Counted from the first letter of the stretch, positions 26,496-35,782 are shown. The stretch is DNA of 64,000 nt from Sphingobacterium thalpophilum (GCA_945868825.1 CAMBMM010000001.1:186001-250000), one strand, 5' to 3'. Translations and numbers: made by a program. Notes: generated from the sequence alone by a model not told the origin.

Positions 26496-26694
26496 ATAGC
26501 TTTTCTACTTTTTTGCGGGCCCAGTCTGTTTTTCGTAAAAATTTCAGGCTCGATTTTAAACTCGGGTTGGAGTGAAAACAATTAATACGCACCAATTCGT
26601 CCAATTCTTCCCAGGTGTAGGTCATGAGCAAGTAGCGTAAAATGTGCTCTAAGGTTTTTCCGTGTAGCGGATTGTTTTTTTGTATTTCTTCCAT
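26458..26694 (-). CDS. VF530/DUF2132 family small protein
   Basis: The 78-residue protein matches VF530 (DUF2132): [53 protein letters not shown] contains the family's LHGxTLExIL start and [18 protein letters not shown] core. The fold is a small helical domain with suspected DNA binding, and its role is unknown. It follows the WD40 gene on the minus strand with one base between, so the two are likely cotranscribed. Its end overlaps the convergent peptidase gene by 38 bases. Confidence 0.88.
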   Translation of the reverse strand: MEEIQKNNPLHGKTLEHILRYLLMTYTWEELDELVRINCFHSNPSLKSSLKFLRKTDWARKKVEKLFIDTLEFGKIVL

Positions 26695-26695
26695 C

Positions 26696-27613
26696 TTACT
26701 CTTCGGCTGAAATTGCCCAGGTTAAAATTATACGATCGTCGCCCACCGAAATTAATTCGTTGTTAAAAGTGCTCCAAGCCAATTTGTTTACCGAGTGGCT
26801 ATGGCTATCAAACCCTTTTTCTCGACTGATGGTTTTAAGAAGTTTAAAGGTTTCTGCATCCCAAATCTTAATGCTTTTATCGCGACTTGCTGTAGCAAAA
26901 TAGTCACCATTGGGGCTATATTCAATATCGTAAATGGCAAATAAATGCGCCGGAATATTCTCTTTTAAGCTAAGAGTACTTAAATCCCATACTTTTAATT
27001 GTGCATCTCTGCTGCCCGAAAGTAAATAGCGCCCGCAAGGTGAAAACGCTAGTGATGTAATGGGTAGAGTATGACCTTTTAAAACACATGTCAAGCTATA
27101 ATTGTGGGTAGTGTAGAGGTAAATATTGTTGTCTTTACAGCCGGCAGCTATATAATGTTCATCCGGGCTGGTGCTGAGACAGCGCACGGTGTGGCTGCCT
27201 ACTTGTATGTGTTTTTTTTGGGCAAAGGTTTCTAAATCCCAAATGCTGATGCTTCCATCTTCAGAGGCTACAGCCAGCTCTTTACGATTAGTTAATGAAG
27301 TAATATCAAAAATTGGCTGTTGGTGAAAGGTAATTTGGTGGCTAAGCTCTTGACTGATGAAGTTAAATACACTGAGTTTACCACTTCGTTCACCAGAAAC
27401 AAGCACCGGCGCTGCTTCGGGGCAATGCAGGGCATAAACCGATTGTTCTACCGGGAACATTACTTTTACCAAATCGTGCGTTTTCAGGCTCCATTCCACC
27501 ACTCCCTTATCATTTCCAGCTGTAAAAAAGATATGTGCTTTCTGCGAATTTACCACCGTGTAAATGGGTTCTCGGTGGCCCACCAGCTTGGCGCTTTGTT
27601 GTACCTGTATCAT
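26696..27613 (-). CDS. WD40 repeat protein
   Basis: The 305 residues are almost wholly WD40 repeats, about seven, which would make one beta-propeller. Clear units end [18 protein letters not shown] and IKIWDAETF, and each is preceded by a GH/DH turn such as [24 protein letters not shown]. There is no signal peptide or extra domain, so it is likely a cytoplasmic scaffold; binding partners are unknown. It is the first gene of the pair with VF530. A -7 box TAGTTTTG ends five bases before the ATG. Confidence 0.9.
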   Translation of the reverse strand: MIQVQQSAKLVGHREPIYTVVNSQKAHIFFTAGNDKGVVEWSLKTHDLVKVMFPVEQSVYALHCPEAAPVLVSGERSGKLSVFNFISQELSHQITFHQQPIFDITSLTNRKELAVASEDGSISIWDLETFAQKKHIQVGSHTVRCLSTSPDEHYIAAGCKDNNIYLYTTHNYSLTCVLKGHTLPITSLAFSPCGRYLLSGSRDAQLKVWDLSTLSLKENIPAHLFAIYDIEYSPNGDYFATASRDKSIKIWDAETFKLLKTISREKGFDSHSHSVNKLAWSTFNNELISVGDDRIILTWAISAEE

Positions 27614-27618
27614 GTATA

Positions 27619-27626
27619 CAAAACTA
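27619..27626 (-). promoter_or_regulatory. -7 box TAGTTTTG for the WD40 gene
   Basis: On the minus strand TAGTTTTG is followed by TATAC and then the ATG, giving a predicted leaderless transcript. Confidence 0.55.
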
Positions 27627-27691
27627 TTCTTTTTTTGCGTATACCAATTTCGTAAAACCAGCTAAAAAAATTCTTTTTTCATATTTTTTCG

Positions 27692-27699
27692 TACTTTTG
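27692..27699 (+). promoter_or_regulatory. -7 box TACTTTTG upstream of the dihydroorotase-like gene
   Basis: TACTTTTG matches the consensus. The first downstream ATG, at 27706, opens a 51-codon frame that overlaps the start of the main gene, so the true leader of the latter is about 155 bases. Confidence 0.5.
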
Positions 27700-27705
27700 G
27701 GTTTA

Positions 27706-27861
27706 ATGAGAGGCCACCAGTTTTTCGTATCGCTACTGAATCTACACCAGTTTGTCGATTATTGCACTCATTCCTTCGTTTTCATCCCTTTAATCTCTCC
27801 ATTAACCCCGTTTCGAGCGCATCCGTATTTGCTTGTTCCGAGAAACCCCATTGCCCTATGA
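27706..27861 (+). CDS. Possible 51-residue leader ORF overlapping the dihydroorotase-like start
   Basis: ATG at 27706 lies six bases after a -7 box and opens a frame (MRGHQFFVSLLNLHQF...) that stops with TGA at 27859-27861. The stop shares ATGA with the start codon of the next gene, a layout that supports translational coupling. It is missing as a separate entry in the track, where it is the tail of a longer ORF. The peptide is rich in Phe, Leu, Pro and His and resembles nothing I recognise. It may be a leader peptide or a chance frame. Confidence 0.35.
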   Translation: MRGHQFFVSLLNLHQFVDYCTHSFVFIPLISPLTPFRAHPYLLVPRNPIAL

Positions 27862-29123
27862 AAAAAATATTGATACAATCGGCAACACTCATAGATAGCC
27901 AATTAAAAAGCTATCCAAATACCGATGTATTGGTGGTAGATGGAAAAATAGCGGCCATTGGCAAAGACTTAGCGTTGCCTGACAATGCGGAGATTATAGA
28001 AGCCGTAGGTGCTATTTTAGCCCCCGGATTTTGCGATTTAAATGTAAATGCCGGAGAACCCGGTTTTGAAACCAAAGAAGATTTACAAAGCTTGGCTCGT
28101 GCCGCCTTTGCAGGAGGCATTACTGCCTTAGCTTTACAACCCAATACCAATCCGCCTTTATATTCAAAGGCCCAAATATCATACATCTGCTCTTCTGCGG
28201 CAGATTTACCAGTGGCTATTCATCCATTGGGTACCATCAGCTACGAACGTAAAGGAGAGGCCTTGGCTGAACTTTTTGATATGCACCAAGCCGGAGCCTT
28301 GGCTTTTACCGATGGCGATAAACCCCTAGCTCATGCCGGAGTAATGAGCAGAGCGCTCTTATATACTAAGGGCTTTGGCGCCCGAATTTTTTCGTATGCC
28401 GAAGATGCCAGCATGGCAGCCCATGCTATGGTAAATGAAGGTGTAGTAAGTACCTATTTAGGTTTAAAAGGAAATCCGGCCTTGGCCGAAGAATTAATGA
28501 TTTCACGAGATATTGAACTGGCGGCCTATAATCAAAGTCCGATTCATTTTAGTACCATTTCCTCCGCTAAAAGTGTGCAACTCATTCGTGAGGCCAAAGC
28601 AAAAGGAATAGCCGTAACCTGTGATGTGGCTGCCCATCACTTGGTACTTACCGAAGAAGCTTTGCTTGGTTTTGACTCAAACTATAAAGTAAAACCGCCC
28701 TTGCGTACCGAAGAGGACAGAAACGCACTCTTAGCCGGCTTAGCTGATGATACCATCGATGCGGTGGTTTCGCAACATACCCCTCACGAAATTGAATTTA
28801 AAGCGCTCGAATTTGGTTTGGCCGCTTATGGAATTATAGGCCTACAGACGCTATTGCCTCTAGTACTTAAAGCGGGCTTAACTACCCGAGATATCATAAA
28901 AAAATTAGCCCTGGAGCCACGAAAAATTTTAGGTCTAGCCCTCCCAAAAATTGCCGAAGGCGAATCTGCGGATTTGGTTTTGTTCGATCCGAAAGCACGT
29001 TGGGTGTTTGATGAACAAACAAATGCCTCTAAATCAGCAAATAGTCCGTTTATGGGGCACGAATTTACAGGCCAAGTACGTTGGGCTTGTGCCAACAATC
29101 AGTATTACACCTTAAAAAATTAA
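27858..29123 (+). CDS. Dihydroorotase-like protein lacking most metal ligands
   Basis: The 421-residue protein has the amidohydrolase fold of class I dihydroorotase (pyrimidine synthesis), with LQPNTNPPL, VTCDVAAHHLVLTEEAL and GIIGLQTLLPLVLKAG in family order. Yet the metal-binding DxHxH motif reads DLNVNAGEPG, the later HxED motif reads SYAED, and the catalytic DHAPH motif reads QHTPHE. Most metal ligands are therefore gone. This resembles the inactive dihydroorotase homologues (PyrC') that support aspartate transcarbamoylase in Pseudomonas, and Bacteroidota have similar copies. Start ATG 27858 was chosen over TTG 27762 because it begins MKKILIQSATLIDS. An unknown gene follows after two bases. 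Confidence 0.85.
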   Translation: MKKILIQSATLIDSQLKSYPNTDVLVVDGKIAAIGKDLALPDNAEIIEAVGAILAPGFCDLNVNAGEPGFETKEDLQSLARAAFAGGITALALQPNTNPPLYSKAQISYICSSAADLPVAIHPLGTISYERKGEALAELFDMHQAGALAFTDGDKPLAHAGVMSRALLYTKGFGARIFSYAEDASMAAHAMVNEGVVSTYLGLKGNPALAEELMISRDIELAAYNQSPIHFSTISSAKSVQLIREAKAKGIAVTCDVAAHHLVLTEEALLGFDSNYKVKPPLRTEEDRNALLAGLADDTIDAVVSQHTPHEIEFKALEFGLAAYGIIGLQTLLPLVLKAGLTTRDIIKKLALEPRKILGLALPKIAEGESADLVLFDPKARWVFDEQTNASKSANSPFMGHEFTGQVRWACANNQYYTLKN

Positions 29124-29125
29124 GT

Positions 29126-29800
29126 ATGCAAAAAGCTATAAAAGCCGCCTTGGGCGCATTTTTATCTTCCTTTACAAAAACATCAGGTATAGATACCACG
29201 GGCATTTTATCTGAACTTTATTCGGCTTTCGAATCTAATCCAGATTTTATGGCTAAGGTAGCAGCCGTAGATAAAGTAATTGATGAGCAACCGAAATTAG
29301 AGGAATTGAGAGAGTATATCATCGATTTATTGTTCATCCATTTCTTCACCGATGATGTAAAGAAATTGGAAGAAGATTATTTGGATTCGCCGGAATGGGA
29401 AGCTATTGAAGAAGAAACCTTAGATAGAGGCACTGAACTGCTCAACGTATTGTTATACCTAAAAGAGTGCCATGACGAAGATATTGAGCCAGAATTGAGT
29501 GATTTTTTGAAAGAATTTTTATTGGTAGATGAAGACGAGTTTCAAGATGAACACCGCATTTACGAGTCCGTAATTTCCAACCAAATTTTATTGGAAAGCT
29601 CAGCAGCCGAAATAGCTAAGGTGGCCAATGGCTTGGCAGAAGATGACGAAATAAAAGAGTTGTTTTACGCCATACTGTGTTTCTTCCGAAATCCATACCC
29701 ATCGGTAGCGGAACAAGAGGAAGTATTGGCAGCTAGCGCCCAACCCGAAACCGACCTTGCCGTTTATCAACTTTTACTTAACTTTAATAAACCAATTTAA
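29126..29800 (+). CDS. Acidic protein of unknown function
   Basis: I do not recognise this family. ATG at 29126 (MQKAIKAALGAFLSSFTK) is preferred over the track start inside the previous gene; it gives 224 residues. The protein is strongly acidic and predicted to be mainly helical, with many Asp/Glu stretches (FTDDVKKLEEDYLDSPEWEAIEEETLD), no membrane segment and no clear motif. It lies between the dihydroorotase-like gene and a DUF4199 gene with very short spacers, which suggests one transcript, but the context does not reveal a function. Confidence 0.75.
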   Translation: MQKAIKAALGAFLSSFTKTSGIDTTGILSELYSAFESNPDFMAKVAAVDKVIDEQPKLEELREYIIDLLFIHFFTDDVKKLEEDYLDSPEWEAIEEETLDRGTELLNVLLYLKECHDEDIEPELSDFLKEFLLVDEDEFQDEHRIYESVISNQILLESSAAEIAKVANGLAEDDEIKELFYAILCFFRNPYPSVAEQEEVLAASAQPETDLAVYQLLLNFNKPI

Positions 29801-29805
29801 TTACT

Positions 29806-30360
29806 ATGGAATCAAATTCTAACCAATTAGCCATCAATAACGGATTGTTTATCGGTGGTATCTCTATAATTTTAGGCATTTTGGTGTACTATGTATCACC
29901 ACAATTATTGGCTTCTTTCGGTTTCGGCATTTTAATAGCTTTAATTTCTTTGGGTCTATTCATTTTCTTTACACTCGATTTAAGAAAAAAAGTAGGGGGC
30001 TTTTGGTCCTTCCGCGAAGCCTTAAAAGGCATCTTTTTGATGTCCTTTATTGCCGCTTTAATAAACATTTCGGTCAATTTTGTGTTTTATAAATTTATTG
30101 AGCCGGGCGCTTACGATAAGGTTTCGGAGATTTTGACTCAAAACTTAAGTGCTAATTATGAAAAATTAGGAATGGATCAGGCCGCTATTGATCAAGCCAT
30201 TCCGATGGTTTTAGAAAAAATGAAAACACAATTCGATCCAAGTTTTACCGATTTAATTAAAAGCTTAGGTGGAAGCATATTATTTGGATTTGTGATGTCG
30301 CTTATTTTTGCAGCCATTTTCAAAAAAGAACAACCTATTTTTACGTCAACCGAAGAATAA
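29806..30360 (+). CDS. DUF4199 family membrane protein
   Basis: The 184-residue protein has four hydrophobic segments (GLFIGGISIILGILVYYV; FGFGILIALISLGLFIFF; EALKGIFLMSFIAALINISVNFVFY; GGSILFGFVMSLIFAAIF), the plan of the Bacteroidota DUF4199 family. Between the third and fourth segments a soluble part includes ILTQNLSANYEKLGMDQAAIDQAIPMVLEKM. The function is unknown. In Bacteroidota it is very often next to a glycosyltransferase gene, as it is here. Confidence 0.85.
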   Translation: MESNSNQLAINNGLFIGGISIILGILVYYVSPQLLASFGFGILIALISLGLFIFFTLDLRKKVGGFWSFREALKGIFLMSFIAALINISVNFVFYKFIEPGAYDKVSEILTQNLSANYEKLGMDQAAIDQAIPMVLEKMKTQFDPSFTDLIKSLGGSILFGFVMSLIFAAIFKKEQPIFTSTEE

Positions 30361-30432
30361 TTTAAAAGCCGTTTACAGCGTGCTCATTTTATCTATATTT
30401 TGATGAAATTTGCACGTTTGTTTTTCACACCT

Positions 30433-31383
30433 ATGGATATATCGTTAGTAATACCCTTATACAACGAAGCAGAATCGCTGCCCGAATTGTGCGCTTGGAT
30501 TAAACGAGTGCTTGATGCGCAAGGGTATTCCTACGAAATTATTTTGGTAGATGATGGCAGTAATGATAGCTCTTGGGCTGTTATACAATCGTTAAAAAAC
30601 GATATTCCTGAAATTTCGGGTATCCGTTTCCGCAGAAATTACGGTAAATCAGCGGCTTTAAATGTGGGCTTTGAAGCGGCAAAAGGCGATGTGGTAATTA
30701 CTATGGATGCCGATTTGCAAGATAGTCCCGATGAAATTCCGGTACTTTTTCAACGCATTAAAGAAGAAAATCTCGATGTCATATCCGGCTGGAAAAAGAA
30801 ACGCTACGATCCGCTTACCAAAACCATTCCTACTAAATTGTTCAATGCTGTTACCCGAAAAATGTCGGGCATACATAATCTCCACGATTTTAACTGCGGT
30901 TTAAAAGCCTACAAAAACGAGGTAGTTAAAAGTATTGAAGTATATGGCGAAATGCACCGCTACATACCGGTTTTAGTCAAATGGGCTGGTTTTACCCAAA
31001 TTGCAGAGCAAGTGGTAGAACACCGTGCTCGTAAATACGGTACCACCAAATTTGGCTTTAGTCGCTTCGTAAACGGATTTTTAGATTTACTTTCCATCTT
31101 TTTTGTAGGCAAATTTGCTAAACGCCCCATGCACTTTTTTGGTACCATGGGCATGCTTAGCTTTTTGGGTGGTTTAGCTATCACCTTCTGGCTAATTGTA
31201 GATAAATTAATAGACATTTCTAAAGGCCTATCTTACCGCAATGTAACCGATCAGCCTCTGTTTTATATTGCCTTGGTGGCTATTATTGTAGGATTTCAGT
31301 TGTTTTTAACTGGCTTTATTGCCGAGCTGGTATCTCGTAATGCTCCAGAACGCAACCATTATCACATTGGCGATAAGGTATAA
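30433..31383 (+). CDS. Family 2 glycosyltransferase, polyprenyl-phosphate sugar transferase type
   Basis: The GT2 enzyme probably moves a sugar onto a polyprenyl phosphate. The catalytic domain begins ISLVIPLYNEAESLPEL, with the DxD motif in MDADLQDSPDEIP and a downstream KYGTTKFGFSRFVNGFLDLLS, the hallmark of DPMS/GtrB-like enzymes. Two C-terminal transmembrane helices follow (MHFFGTMGMLSFLGGLAITFWLIV; FYIALVAIIVGFQLFLTGFIAEL). The track start at 30400 (ATG, MMKFARLFF) is possible, but ATG 30433 starts exactly at the domain. The 316-residue length is normal. It leads a run of co-directional genes up to hscB. Confidence 0.88.
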   Translation: MDISLVIPLYNEAESLPELCAWIKRVLDAQGYSYEIILVDDGSNDSSWAVIQSLKNDIPEISGIRFRRNYGKSAALNVGFEAAKGDVVITMDADLQDSPDEIPVLFQRIKEENLDVISGWKKKRYDPLTKTIPTKLFNAVTRKMSGIHNLHDFNCGLKAYKNEVVKSIEVYGEMHRYIPVLVKWAGFTQIAEQVVEHRARKYGTTKFGFSRFVNGFLDLLSIFFVGKFAKRPMHFFGTMGMLSFLGGLAITFWLIVDKLIDISKGLSYRNVTDQPLFYIALVAIIVGFQLFLTGFIAELVSRNAPERNHYHIGDKV

Positions 31384-31395
31384 AAATACATCGCC

Positions 31396-32364
31396 ATGTT
31401 TTTCTCCATCATCATTCCCCTATACAATCGTCCGCAAGAAATTGACGAATTGTTGCATACCCTTACCCAACAAGAATATACAAATTTTGAGGTATTGGTG
31501 GTAGAAGATGGCTCTACCCTCGATGCTCGGAGCTTGGTAGAAAGCTACCAATACACCCTCAACATCCGCTACTTTGTAAAAGAAAACGAAGGCCAAGGCT
31601 TTACCCGAAATTTTGCCTTTAAAGAAGCTAAAGGTGATTATTTTGTGATGTTCGATTCCGATTGCCTTATCCCAACAGATTATTTAGCTACCGTAAAAGC
31701 ACATTTAGAACGTAATTGGCTAGATGCCTACGGTGGTCCAGATGCTGCACATGCGTCGTTTACGCCTACCCAAAAAGCCATTAGTTATGCCATGACTTCT
31801 ATTTTTACCACCGGTGGCATAAGAGGAAATAAAAAGCATGTGGGCCAGTTTCATCCACGTAGTTTTAACATGGGAATATCTAGAGCTGTTTGGGAAAAAA
31901 CAGGTGGTTTTATGCTTACCCGTTTAGGAGAGGATATAGAATTTAGCATCCGCATTCAATCCCTCGGTTTTAAAATTGGCTTAATACCAGAAGCCTTAGT
32001 TTTTCATAAACGCCGCACCAATTTTGCACAATTCTATAAACAATTGCATTTTTTTGGACGTGCTCGTATCAATATTTACAAACACTTTCCGGCCGAGCTC
32101 AAATTGGTTCACTTTTTTCCGAGCGCTTTTGTACTCTTTTTAGTGGCTAGCGCTGTACTCAATCTAGTTCAAAGCCCTTTGGCAACGTCGTGCAAAATAC
32201 TATTAGCCTTGTACATATTGTTAATATTTTTTCATTCTTGGGGTCAAAATAAATCGGCAAAAGTTGCATTTTTGAGTATTATTGCAGTGTTTGTACAGCT
32301 CAACGCGTATGGCTTTGGGTTTATGCAAGATTTTTGGAAACGAATCGTATTAAAACAACCATAA
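31396..32364 (+). CDS. Family 2 glycosyltransferase
   Basis: The 322-residue enzyme has the GT2 domain FSIIIPLYNRPQEIDELLHTL, acceptor-region motifs FDSDCLIP and GEDIEFSIRIQSLGFK, and at least two hydrophobic helices near the C terminus (LVHFFPSAFVLFLVASAVL; ILLALYILLIFF). The donor and acceptor are not predictable from sequence. It lies 12 bases downstream of the previous glycosyltransferase and is probably in the same cell-surface polysaccharide or lipid-linked sugar pathway. Confidence 0.87.
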   Translation: MFFSIIIPLYNRPQEIDELLHTLTQQEYTNFEVLVVEDGSTLDARSLVESYQYTLNIRYFVKENEGQGFTRNFAFKEAKGDYFVMFDSDCLIPTDYLATVKAHLERNWLDAYGGPDAAHASFTPTQKAISYAMTSIFTTGGIRGNKKHVGQFHPRSFNMGISRAVWEKTGGFMLTRLGEDIEFSIRIQSLGFKIGLIPEALVFHKRRTNFAQFYKQLHFFGRARINIYKHFPAELKLVHFFPSAFVLFLVASAVLNLVQSPLATSCKILLALYILLIFFHSWGQNKSAKVAFLSIIAVFVQLNAYGFGFMQDFWKRIVLKQP

Positions 32365-32368
32365 ATTA

Positions 32369-33118
32369 ATGAATACCTCTTTCTCTATCAGCGAAACTTT
32401 AAGCACCGCTTGGGCCATAGCTAAAAAAAATGCGTGGATTGTAATGGGCTTTACCGCTGTACAATTTGTAGTGATGTTTGTGTTTACCACAATCATAGCC
32501 CTTTTCTTAAACGAAACGAGTACTACTGGTGCCTTGGTGCAAAACGTCATTATTCAGCTGGCCGATACCTTTATTGCGGTAGCCATGTATCAAGTTTTTT
32601 TTAAATTATTAGACGATGAAGGAGAAATTGAATTCCCCGATTTTGTGCCCAATTTCTTAAAAGCCATCAATTTTTTATTGGTTAAGTTGATTATGGGAGC
32701 CATCGCAGTGGTAATTATATCGGTATTGGCAGGTTTGTATTTTATGAATACCCCCGATATTGATACTTCTAACCCTTTAAGCTGGAAAATGTTACCTATA
32801 TTGGTTCTCATTATCATTCCTGTTTTTTACATGACCATTCGTTTGTTCTTTGTATTGTGTTTTATTGTCGATCAAGAATCGGGTGCTACCGAATCTATTA
32901 GCCAAAGTTGGACCATTACCAAAGGGAACTTCTGGGCTTTATTCTCCTTGTTTTTGGTCATTTTAGGCATCAATATTTTAGGAGCATTGGCCCTATTTGT
33001 CGGCTTGTTGTTTACTATTCCGTTTTCTAGTTTAATTCTCATGGTAGCGTACCGCCAGATGGTAAATAACTATACCGACGAAGAAGAAATTCTTATTGAG
33101 GGTGTAGATAAAAACTAA
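32369..33118 (+). CDS. Polytopic membrane protein of unknown function
   Basis: The 249 residues include about five to six hydrophobic segments: AWIVMGFTAVQFVVMFVFTTIIALFL, LADTFIAVAMYQVFF, LIMGAIAVVIISVLAGLYF, MLPILVLIIIPVFYMTIRLFFVLCFI and FWALFSLFLVILGINILGALALFVGLLFTIP. The pattern ESISQSWTITKGNFWALF before the last helices recalls DUF975/YciC-type membrane proteins, but I am not certain. It is encoded in the glycosyltransferase-to-GH3 run with spacers of a few bases. Confidence 0.75.
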   Translation: MNTSFSISETLSTAWAIAKKNAWIVMGFTAVQFVVMFVFTTIIALFLNETSTTGALVQNVIIQLADTFIAVAMYQVFFKLLDDEGEIEFPDFVPNFLKAINFLLVKLIMGAIAVVIISVLAGLYFMNTPDIDTSNPLSWKMLPILVLIIIPVFYMTIRLFFVLCFIVDQESGATESISQSWTITKGNFWALFSLFLVILGINILGALALFVGLLFTIPFSSLILMVAYRQMVNNYTDEEEILIEGVDKN

Positions 33119-33120
33119 GT

Positions 33121-34623
33121 ATGGGACTAAAGTCGGCACTAAGTAAGCCCTTTGCGGCCTGGGTGAACCGGCAAGTACTCCGCTGGAAAAACAACCCCAT
33201 TTTAGCGCAAGATAAGGTTTTTCGTGCCTTGCTTGCTAAGGCAAAATCTACGGCCTTTGGGCAAGATCATGGTTTTGAAACTATCCATAACTATTCAGAT
33301 TTTAAGAAAAAAATTCCTATTCGCGATTACGAGCAATTACGCCCCTATATCGATCGGGTAGTAGCCGGCGAATCCAACGTGTTGTGGCCCGGAAAACCGT
33401 TGTATTTTGCTAAAACATCAGGCACTACATCTGGCGTAAAATATATCCCCATTTCTAAAGAATCTATGCCCGAGCATATTAAGGCTGCTCGGAATTCACT
33501 ATTGGGCTATATTCATGAAACTGGCGATACCTCATTTGTAAATGGCAAGATGATTTTCTTACAAGGAAGTCCGGTTTTGGAAAAAAAATCCGGAATAGAT
33601 ACCGGCCGACTTTCGGGCATTGTAGCCCACCACGTGCCTGCTTATCTGCAAAAAAACCGTTTACCCTCTTACCACACCAATTGTATAGACGATTGGGAAA
33701 CAAAAGTAGATGCCATTGTGACCGAAACCATTCACCAAGATTTGCGCCTTATTTCGGGCATACCGCCTTGGGTACAAATGTATTTCGATAAGCTTACTCA
33801 GGTTTCGGGCGGCAAAAAAGTGAAAGATATTTTCAAGAACTTCAGCTTATTTGTTTACGGAGGCGTAAACTTTGAACCCTATCGGGCTAAACTAGAAGAA
33901 GCCATTGGTAAAAAAGTGGCTAGCATCGAAACCTATGCGGCATCGGAGGGGTTTATTGCCTACCAAGATTCTCAAACAGATAAGGGCTTATTATTGCTAG
34001 CAGATGCAGGTATCTTTTTTGAATTTATTCCGGTTTCTGAATATTTCAATGAAAATCCTACCCGACTAAGCTTAGCCGATGTAACCCTCGATACCAATTA
34101 TGCCTTAATACTGAACACCTCGGCCGGTTTATGGGGATACAGTATTGGCGATACTGTGAAATTTATTTCCAAGTATCCGTTTAAAATTGTGGTTACCGGC
34201 CGTATCAAACATTTTATATCTGCTTTTGGCGAACATGTAATTGCCGAAGAGGTGGAAGCTGCTTTGTTAGAGGTGGCAGCCAAACAAGCAGTTCAGATTA
34301 CTGAGTTTACAGTGGCTCCGCAAGTAATTCCACCAGAAGGTGGTTTGCCTTACCACGAATGGTTTATAGAATTTGTGCAGCCTCCAAAAGAGTTGGCCGC
34401 TTTTGCAGCAGCTTTAGATAAAGCCATGCAGCAAAAAAATGGGTATTATCATGATTTGATAGCCGGTAAAATTTTGCAACCTTTACACATTCGCTTGGTA
34501 CAAAAAAATGGATTCATTGAATACATGCGTACGCAAGGCAAACTAGGTGGCCAAAACAAGGTACCTCGTTTAGCCAACGATAGAGCATTGGCCGATGACT
34601 TAAATAACTACCTTAAAAACTGA
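33121..34623 (+). CDS. GH3 auxin-responsive promoter family protein
   Basis: GH3 enzymes are adenylate-forming acyl-acid amido synthetases; in plants they conjugate amino acids to hormones, while the bacterial members have unknown substrates. The adenylation motif FAKTSGTTSGVKYIP lies near residue 100; AASEGFIAYQD and YSIGDTVKFISKYPFKIVVTGRIKHFISAFGEHV match later motifs of the family. The 500-residue length is typical. It begins two bases after the previous gene and its stop is four bases before the dxr start. Confidence 0.88.
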   Translation: MGLKSALSKPFAAWVNRQVLRWKNNPILAQDKVFRALLAKAKSTAFGQDHGFETIHNYSDFKKKIPIRDYEQLRPYIDRVVAGESNVLWPGKPLYFAKTSGTTSGVKYIPISKESMPEHIKAARNSLLGYIHETGDTSFVNGKMIFLQGSPVLEKKSGIDTGRLSGIVAHHVPAYLQKNRLPSYHTNCIDDWETKVDAIVTETIHQDLRLISGIPPWVQMYFDKLTQVSGGKKVKDIFKNFSLFVYGGVNFEPYRAKLEEAIGKKVASIETYAASEGFIAYQDSQTDKGLLLLADAGIFFEFIPVSEYFNENPTRLSLADVTLDTNYALILNTSAGLWGYSIGDTVKFISKYPFKIVVTGRIKHFISAFGEHVIAEEVEAALLEVAAKQAVQITEFTVAPQVIPPEGGLPYHEWFIEFVQPPKELAAFAAALDKAMQQKNGYYHDLIAGKILQPLHIRLVQKNGFIEYMRTQGKLGGQNKVPRLANDRALADDLNNYLKN

Positions 34624-34627
34624 AAAA

Positions 34628-35782
34628 TTGAGTAGCAAAACCATAGCCATTATAGGTTCTACTGGGAGTATAGGCACGCAAGCCCTAGAGGTAGTGCGCC
34701 AAAACGCTCAGCGTTTTTCGGTGGCTTTGCTTAGTGCGCAGCAAAATGTCGATTTGTTGGCAGCCCAAGCATTAGAATTCAATCCAAAACAGGTAATTAT
34801 TGGTGATGAAAGCAAATTTACGGAGCTAAAAGCACGTTTATCAGGCACCTCCATTCACATTTCGGCAGGGGCAGCAGCACTTGTGGAAGCAGTAACAATT
34901 CCCGATATTGATTTGGTGCTTACCGCTTTGGTGGGCTTTGCCGGCTTAGAACCTACGCTTGCCGCCATTACCGCCGGTAAAGACATTGCCTTAGCCAATA
35001 AAGAAACCTTGGTGGTTGCCGGGGATTTGGTAACCCGTTTAGCCAAACAGCACGGCGTGCAAATTTTACCCGTTGATTCTGAACATTCGGCTATTTTTCA
35101 ATGCCTAGTAGGGGAGCAGCAACCTATAGAAAAACTTATTTTAACCGCATCTGGTGGTCCATTTAGAGGAAAAGATGCTTCATTTTTGTCATCTGTAACA
35201 ACCGAGCAGGCCTTAAAACACCCCAATTGGGTAATGGGTGCCAAAATTACAATCGATTCGGCTTCGCTAATGAATAAAGGTCTGGAAGTAATTGAAGCCA
35301 AATGGTTATTTGATGTAGCACCCGAACAAATTGAAGTAGTGGTACATCCACAATCCATTGTGCACTCATTAGTGCAATTTACAGATGGTTCTATAAAAGC
35401 ACAGTTGGGTTTGCCCGATATGAAATTGCCTATTCAATATGCTTTGGGTTATCCGGAACGTATTGCCAATACCTTTAAACGCTTTAATTTTGTAGATTAC
35501 CCAACGCTAAGCTTTGAGCAAGCTGATACCACCACCTTCAGAAATCTAGGCTTGGCTTATGCCGCCATTGATCGTGGAGGAAACGTTCCTTGTATATTAA
35601 ATGCAGCAAACGAAGTGGTTGTGGCTGCTTTTTTAGCTAAACGTATAGGCTTTTTACAAATGAGCGATGTAATTGCTACCTGCTTAGATAAAATAGCCTA
35701 TATTCCATCGCCTACTTTAGACGATTATTTACAAACCGATATCGAAGCTAGACAATTGGCAGAGCGTTTGGTAACTAATTAA
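34628..35782 (+). CDS. dxr: 1-deoxy-D-xylulose 5-phosphate reductoisomerase
   Basis: Dxr (IspC) makes methylerythritol phosphate for isoprenoid synthesis, using NADPH. The Rossmann motif IIGSTGSIGTQALEVV is at the start; KETLVVAG and LPVDSEHSAIFQCL carry active-site residues; TIDSASLMNKGLEVIEAKWLFD is the conserved substrate loop. The 384-residue length is standard. The frame starts at TTG: an in-frame stop lies 27 bases upstream and no ATG occurs between, so a TTG start is forced. It sits between GH3 and rseP, an order often seen with rseP. Confidence 0.95.
   Translation: MSSKTIAIIGSTGSIGTQALEVVRQNAQRFSVALLSAQQNVDLLAAQALEFNPKQVIIGDESKFTELKARLSGTSIHISAGAAALVEAVTIPDIDLVLTALVGFAGLEPTLAAITAGKDIALANKETLVVAGDLVTRLAKQHGVQILPVDSEHSAIFQCLVGEQQPIEKLILTASGGPFRGKDASFLSSVTTEQALKHPNWVMGAKITIDSASLMNKGLEVIEAKWLFDVAPEQIEVVVHPQSIVHSLVQFTDGSIKAQLGLPDMKLPIQYALGYPERIANTFKRFNFVDYPTLSFEQADTTTFRNLGLAYAAIDRGGNVPCILNAANEVVVAAFLAKRIGFLQMSDVIATCLDKIAYIPSPTLDDYLQTDIEARQLAERLVTN

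Noticed and set aside
27535-27861. Full 108-residue ORF upstream of the dihydroorotase-like gene
   Set aside because: Its first half overlaps the WD40 gene on the other strand and its start; only the last 51 codons after the promoter are considered, as a possible leader ORF.
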